Assembly: GCA_009599575.1 (NCBI GenBank)
Contig: VWND01000067.1
Span: 1,488,001 to 1,552,000, forward strand
Reading direction: 5' to 3'
Length of the DNA: 64,000 nt
DNA from: Blumeriella jaapii
Taxonomy: Eukaryota > Ascomycota > Leotiomycetes > Helotiales > Drepanopezizaceae
In this document: positions 59,279-64,000 of the stretch, in pieces
Numbering within the stretch: position 1 is the stretch's first letter
How the letters are laid out: each line of letters starts with the position of its first letter
Made by a program: the position numbers and the translations under genes
Notes under the pieces: model-generated
Seen by the model: only the letters and a program-made list of their open reading frames with translations
Told to the model about the DNA's origin: nothing
Database searches by the model: none

Positions 59279-60850
59279 ATGTCTGAACGTAATTTTATTT
59301 TATTTAATTTTTTTAGAAAACACAAAAACCTTTTTGATAGCTCTTTTATTAAAAACGATTCTTTTCATATTAAAAACTTTCAATCTGCAATTTCAGAAAA
59401 TATTTATTTATTTAATTCAAACCCTACTAATATTTTTATTAATATTATAGATAACGACGCTTTTCGTTTTTTTATGCGAGGCCGCATGCCTTTTTTTAGC
59501 TTTTCTGATGCACTTTTATTTAATAGCGCCAACGTTACCGATTTTATCGAGAAATATAAAAAAACTTATAAGGATTTCGAAGTTTTTAAAACTGAAATGT
59601 TCGACAAACTTTTTCGCTATTATAACCCAATTATTAAAAATATTATTAAATCGATAAATAAATAAAAAGCTATTAAGGCTCGAAATTGGCGTAAGCTAGT
59701 TAAAGCTTTAAAATCGGAATTCCGAAACTACGATCGCTAGCAAATTCGCGATACTATCGCTTTTTTTAAACAGTTTGTTATAATAATTCGCTAAGCCAAA
59801 AAACTTAAGACTTATTATCGTATTTATACGAAGGTTTTTAACGTTTTCGTTAATAAAAAAGTTTTAAGCGAAATTAAGCAAAGAAGACTGTTTTTATTTG
59901 GCCTTTTAATTAGCATTCGCAATAAAACTATTAAGTATTTTAAAGTTAATAAACAAAACTTCGAAACTTTCGATTAGTATTTTAAATTTATAAAATTCGT
60001 TTTTAAACAAAACCAAAGCGAACGTATTATTAAAGCCATAAACTAAAAAAAATCCTTTTTTTTTATTTATAAAAAAGACGTGGAAGCTTTAATGCAAAAA
60101 TATACCCAGCTACTAAAAATTACCGAAATCGCTAAAAGATAATCAGTTATTATATTATTTAATCGTTTTGCAAAACCTACTGGTTTGGAAAAGCTTAATA
60201 AAAATATCGAAACTTTCGTATTAAAATTTACCGATATTAAAATTCAAAGGCTTTAAAGCAAAATCGAAGGTTTTATACAACAGCAGAAAAAACTCTTTTA
60301 CGTTAATTCGAACGATAAAAACGATTAAAATAGCTTTTATAATAATTACTTTTTTTAAAATGCGCGAAGCGATCAGCTTCGCTAAGCCACCGTAAAAGTA
60401 ATAGCTGCCTAATGGCAATCTTTTTGTGTTAGCGATTAAAATCAGCGAAATATTAATTATAATAACGATTATTAATAAAAAAAAAAAAAATTAACGCGGA
60501 AATCAAAATCGCGGCTATCAAAATGGTAAAAGTAATTATTAAAACAGATTCCGTGGTTTTAAATATGGATTTTGTAATAATAAAAAAATTTATTATAAAA
60601 AATCTTATATTCGCTTTAAATATAAAGCATTTAATTTCTGTATAAATAATAATGTTTGCTATATTAATAAGTATGGAGCGATTTGCTTCGGACCGACGGA
60701 AGCAGAAATAGGCTTTTTTAATAAAGCTGAAAATCAAAGCTGGTTAAATATTATTCGCTTAAAAGTGAAAAGTACGGAATAGAACGATTGTTTAAAAAAC
60801 AAAAAAAACGCAAAAACGATTTTTACTGGTAAAAAAAAAAATATTTCAAA
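59279..60850 (+). pseudogene. GypC gag (C4)
   Basis: The start codon at 59279 is supported by the same Met in C2 (44020). The first 128 codons are open, the longest intact gag segment in the window: MSERNFILFNFFRKHKNLFD, NDAFRFFMRGRM, FNSANVTDFIEKYKKTYKDF, MFDKLFRYYNPIIKNIIKSI. After the first stop the frame goes on through RNWRKLVKALKSEFRNYDR, FVNKKVLSEIKQRRLFLFGL and RFAKPTGLEKLNKNIETFVL to a Cys-containing FCNNKKIYYKKSYIR stretch (~60590) and ICFGPTEAEIGFFNKAEN (~60680). This matches the capsid plus zinc-finger layout of the lineage. The stop at 59663 may be a mutated Gln. Confidence 0.8.
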
Positions 60851-60853
60851 AAG

Positions 60854-61027
60854 TGTGAAGGGATGAGACGTCAGTTCGTTGGTCACGTGGTCCGAAGGTC
60901 ACGTTGTTATCACGTGACATCGGAGCCCGCACATACTGTATCTTAGATTTCACGACACCTTTAAACTTAAAACTCCGTAATTAATGCAATTCATCTACGA
61001 ACCTTCTGCTCGTTCATACCCTTGACA
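60854..61027 (+). repeat. GypA 5' LTR (A4)
   Basis: TGTGAAGGGATG to CCTTGACA, 174 bp, nearly unmutated; CACGTG at 60884-60889 and 60911-60916. Confidence 0.9.
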
Positions 61028-62440
61028 TATTAACTACTAAACCCCTTTTAACACCTCTATTTCAGCCCTTAAGCTGAAAAAGCCTGCCAACTTTGTTTTA
61101 CCCTTACGCATACGAAAAATCAACAAACCGCGATAATAACCTTTACGACCTTTTAAAAATAACTTTTACGATACGAAACTACAAAACGACAATTCCTTCT
61201 GACATAAAACCTATATTTAAAAAACTCCGTTCTGCTTTTGCTTATATTCCGGAACAAAATACATTTTACGCTCCTTTTTTAACAAATTATATCGGACCAT
61301 TTTAAATTATCGAAATCTTTTAATTGCTTTATTTTAAAACACCTTAAATACTCCGATCAAATCGTCGCCGTTTTAATCGCTAATACGAAAGCTTATTCTT
61401 AAGAAATTCTCGATATTTTCGCTTACGCGATAAAGCAAAACGATATAATAATATTATTTAAAACTAAATTAAATAATCTCGCTTAAAAGCTGAATATTTA
61501 AATAATATAATACTAAAAAAAAAAGCTTTTTAAAAAATAATTTAAAACCGCCAACTTCCGAAAATAAGCTTTTACCAGTCAAAATACACCGAACATTTTA
61601 AACACAAAAAAAAAAACATCTGCTTTTCCCGACCCCGATAAATTCATAAGTTCGGATAATACCGGCAACGTTACGAAGCATTTTACCACTTTTTTTTAAA
61701 ATATAATTTTAAAACTTCGTTTTAATCAAAACTAATATGCGACCGAATAAAATCGCATAAATTACTTTTTCTTCCGCCTTTCCGATATAATCAAAAGCGC
61801 TTTACAAAAAAATTTACGTACAAACGGCACCTTTTCCTACCTGACTATTACAAAAATAATTCAAATCTTTTAATAATCGTTCGGTATTTTTAACCAATAA
61901 GCAGATGTATTTAAAAAAATTCTGTTTTTTAAACAAAGCAATCAATTCCTATCCATTTTTCTTTTCATCTAATTGAAAATTAAAAATCATATTAAATTTA
62001 ATAACAAAGCCGCTATCGCTATTTTGCGCGAAGCTTTTTATTTTAATATAATTATTCGTTTATCGTATATTAATTTTTCCGATTTAAAAACCGATCTTAT
62101 TAGTTTTTACGCTTAAATGCGCGAAACCGATACCGTTCTTCGACAATTAAATTTTAATTATTACAAAACCGAAGGCCGCAATACGAAAATCATTTCTTTT
62201 TCCGCTCTTATATTTAAAACTGCTACTACGATTATTATTCAAAGCGATTTTATAAATCTTAACGCTATTTAAACTAAAGCAATTACATAAACCGCAGCTA
62301 ATATAACAAAAAACAAACGCTTAATCGATAACGCCGAAAAGCTAGTTCGCCGAACCTACTTTTTTGTTAATAACTTTTGCTTATAATATGCCAGCGATAA
62401 ACACCGAACTGCTAACTGTTCCGATTTTTTTTAAATTAAA
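61028..62440 (+). pseudogene. GypA gag with zinc knuckle (A4)
   Basis: After a short leader an open piece (61093-61305) gives the N-terminus. Capsid follows: SAFPDPDKF (~61620), LRTNGTFSYLTITKIIQIF (~61820-61875), FGIFNQ.ADVFKK (~61885-61920), LFI.LKIKNHIKF (~61970), AAIAILREAFYFNIIIRLSY (~62010-62070) and MRETDTVLRQLNFNYYKTEG (~62120-62175). These are the standard gypsy capsid blocks. A zinc knuckle near 62378-62428 reads CL.YASDKHRTANCSD; the second Cys is Tyr, the His and last Cys remain. Stops are at Gln or Trp positions. Confidence 0.83.
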
Positions 62441-62520
62441 AAAACTAAAACCGAAGCAAAAAAGTCGGAAAACTAATTGTTTTTGATAATTATTATTATC
62501 AAAAACCTTTAAAAAATAAA

Positions 62521-62757
62521 TTGGAATTATTTGCTTTAAATAGCGTTCCGAAATTATATTTAATATTATTTTATATTATAACTGCTAATAATACATATAT
62601 TAAAACTTATTTTTTAAACGATTCCGAAGCTACCGATAATTTTATTAATTATGCTTTCGTGCAATATTACGAATTAACCTCTGTTTTACTTATTAATCTA
62701 CGTAAACTTACCGTGGTTAACGAACGTTTTTCCATCTACGGCGACGTTACTTATTAA
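62521..62757 (+). pseudogene. GypA aspartic protease (A4)
   Basis: The open stretch contains TYIKTYFLNDSEATDNFINY, the LxDSGATxNFI active-site block with Gly changed to Glu, then FVQYYELTSVLLINLRKLTV and ERFSIYGDVTY. Length and position after the zinc knuckle fit a gypsy protease. It ends at a TAA that could be a mutated Gln. Confidence 0.83.
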
Positions 62758-64000
62758 ATTTCTTTTCAAATCAATATCGCTCGCTATACCGAACGAATTA
62801 CAATTTTTATCATAACATTTAGAAAATACGATTTTATTTTAAGCAAACCTTAGCTTAAAACACACAATCCTTATATTAATTAAACTACGAATACCTTTTG
62901 CTTTAATTTAAATTTCTGCCGTTCGAACTGTTTATCCTAAAACTTTTATTAATTAACTGTTTCAGACTTAATTAAAAACGCCACTTTTACAAATCAATCG
63001 TTTAATCAGCCCTTTTTCGCCGTATAAAAGCTGCTGCTTTTAATACTTTATTTTTCTAGCCCGAAATCGAAGTATTTTCAGCCTTATTATACGAAATCGA
63101 CCAACGTTTACAAAAACTCGGCGTTATAATTAAAAACGATCCTAATTCTGCATTATTAAAAATAAATTAATTACGACAAAAACTCTTTTAAGCTAAACGG
63201 CAACACTTATCAGCTAAATTTTATCTCGCTAAAACCTTTTTAAAAAATATTCGTTTGGCTTTTTAAACCAAACCATTAATCGATCCCCGAATAAAACTTT
63301 TTTAATACTATTATTATTATTTAGCCGTTTTCGACCTTATTAAAACTGATAAACTTACGCTTTATAAAAAAAACGTTAATTATACGATAAAACTCCGTTT
63401 TAACGCAATACTTTTATACGGCCTTTTATATAATATATTAATTAACGAATTTCAAGTTTTACGCAAGTTTCTGAAAAAAAACCTCGAAAAAAGCTGAATT
63501 CGAACTAGCTTTTTTCCCGCCGCATTTCCAATTTTATTTGCGAAAAAACCAAAAGGCGGATTACGTTTTTGCGTCGATTACAAAATTCTTAACGCTATAA
63601 CAATTAAAAACCGGTATCCTTTGTTATTAATTTAAAAAACACTTTTTCGACTAAATAAAGCGAAATTTTATATTAAACTTAACGTTTTTGCCGCTTTTAA
63701 TAAAATTCGAATAAAAAAAAGCCATAAATAGCTTACTGCGTTTAATACGAAATACGGTTTATTCGAATCGTTAATTATACTTTTCGGTTTATGCAACGCT
63801 TTTGCCACTTTTTAATCTCGCATAAACGATATTCTACGATCTTATTTAAATATCTTTTACATAATTTATATAAACGATATTCTAGTTTATTCAAACGATT
63901 TTTAAAAACATAAAAAACACGTCAATTTCGTTTTTTAAACTTTTTCCGACGCTGGCCTGCAATTAAATATAAAAAAATGCGAATTTAAAATTCAAAAAAT
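62758..64000 (+). pseudogene. GypA protease-RT connector and reverse transcriptase (A4)
   Basis: The connector to ~63430 shows a FLARNRSIFSLI-like stretch in a shifted frame. RT begins near 63430 with an EKKPR.K..SN block, then the [12 protein letters not shown] block (~63548-63580), KNRYPL (~63610) and AKFYIKLNVFAAFNKIRI (~63655-63710). FGLCNAFATF lies at ~63785-63815, the catalytic box is YIND at 63867-63878, and KKCEFK is at the edge. Asp-to-Asn in the box rules out activity. Confidence 0.84.

Larger units (their letters stand above)
58435..60853 (+). mobile_element. GypC copy C4, 5' LTR, leader and gag
   Basis: Plus-strand GypC start inserted in the B5 protease and itself cut by A4 at 60853. 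Confidence 0.88.
60854..64000 (+). mobile_element. GypA copy A4, 5' LTR to RT
   Basis: Plus-strand GypA in the C4 gag, running off the right edge. It supplies the 5' half missing from A1 and A2; joined at the RT they imply a full GypA of about 6.0 kb. Confidence 0.88.

Overview
The window is a dense nest of decayed LTR retrotransposons from what is almost certainly a filamentous ascomycete (Pezizomycotina) with strong repeat-induced point mutation (RIP). I find no host gene, rRNA, tRNA or CRISPR array. The DNA is very AT-rich. CpA/TpG is scarce, TpA is common and CpG is kept. Nearly every Gln codon in the old reading frames has become TAA/TAG, and Gly/Asp codons have become Lys/Glu/Asn. Most open frames are accidental or short surviving islands of gag and pol. 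No species is assigned.

Four Ty3/gypsy families can be separated by their LTRs, and I name them here for convenience. GypA has ~175-188 bp LTRs, gag, protease (PR), RT, RNase H and a chromodomain integrase, about 6.0 kb in total as inferred by joining copies. GypB has ~266 bp LTRs beginning TGTGACGAT and is 6.41 kb, also with a chromodomain integrase. GypC has 267 bp LTRs beginning TGTAAAA and is ~11.3 kb after removing a nested GypB. It carries a second large coding region, 'X', between pol and the 3' LTR. GypD has an LTR of ~240 bp beginning TGTTACGATC, and only its 5' end through integrase is present.

The junctions read as Russian-doll insertions, with target duplications visible at several of them. 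C3 (+) is the outermost host, and its visible part is 50153-56345. C1 (+; 12181-16228 and 50126-50152) sits in the C3 RT region. A3 (-) sits in the C1 pol-X spacer, A2 (+) in the A3 leader, and A1 (+) and B1 (-) in the A2 RT. B2 (-; 16229 to 50120) sits in the 3' LTR of C1. GypD (+) sits in the B2 chromodomain region and B3 (-) in the GypD integrase. A deletion or recombination at ~26886 joins B3 gag to B2 integrase. C2 (-; 27163-44863) sits in the B2 integrase, and B4 (-; 34211-40622) in the C2 RT. On the right, B5 (+) interrupts X of C3, C4 (+) interrupts the B5 protease, and A4 (+) interrupts the C4 gag and runs off the window.

Nothing here looks able to encode a working protein: the RT catalytic Asp pair is changed to Asn in every copy I checked. 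The most unusual content is the X region of GypC, present in three copies. Next are a 33-bp imperfect palindrome shared by GypB and GypC at several sites, two conserved GypC hairpins, and CACGTG motifs in the LTRs of two families.
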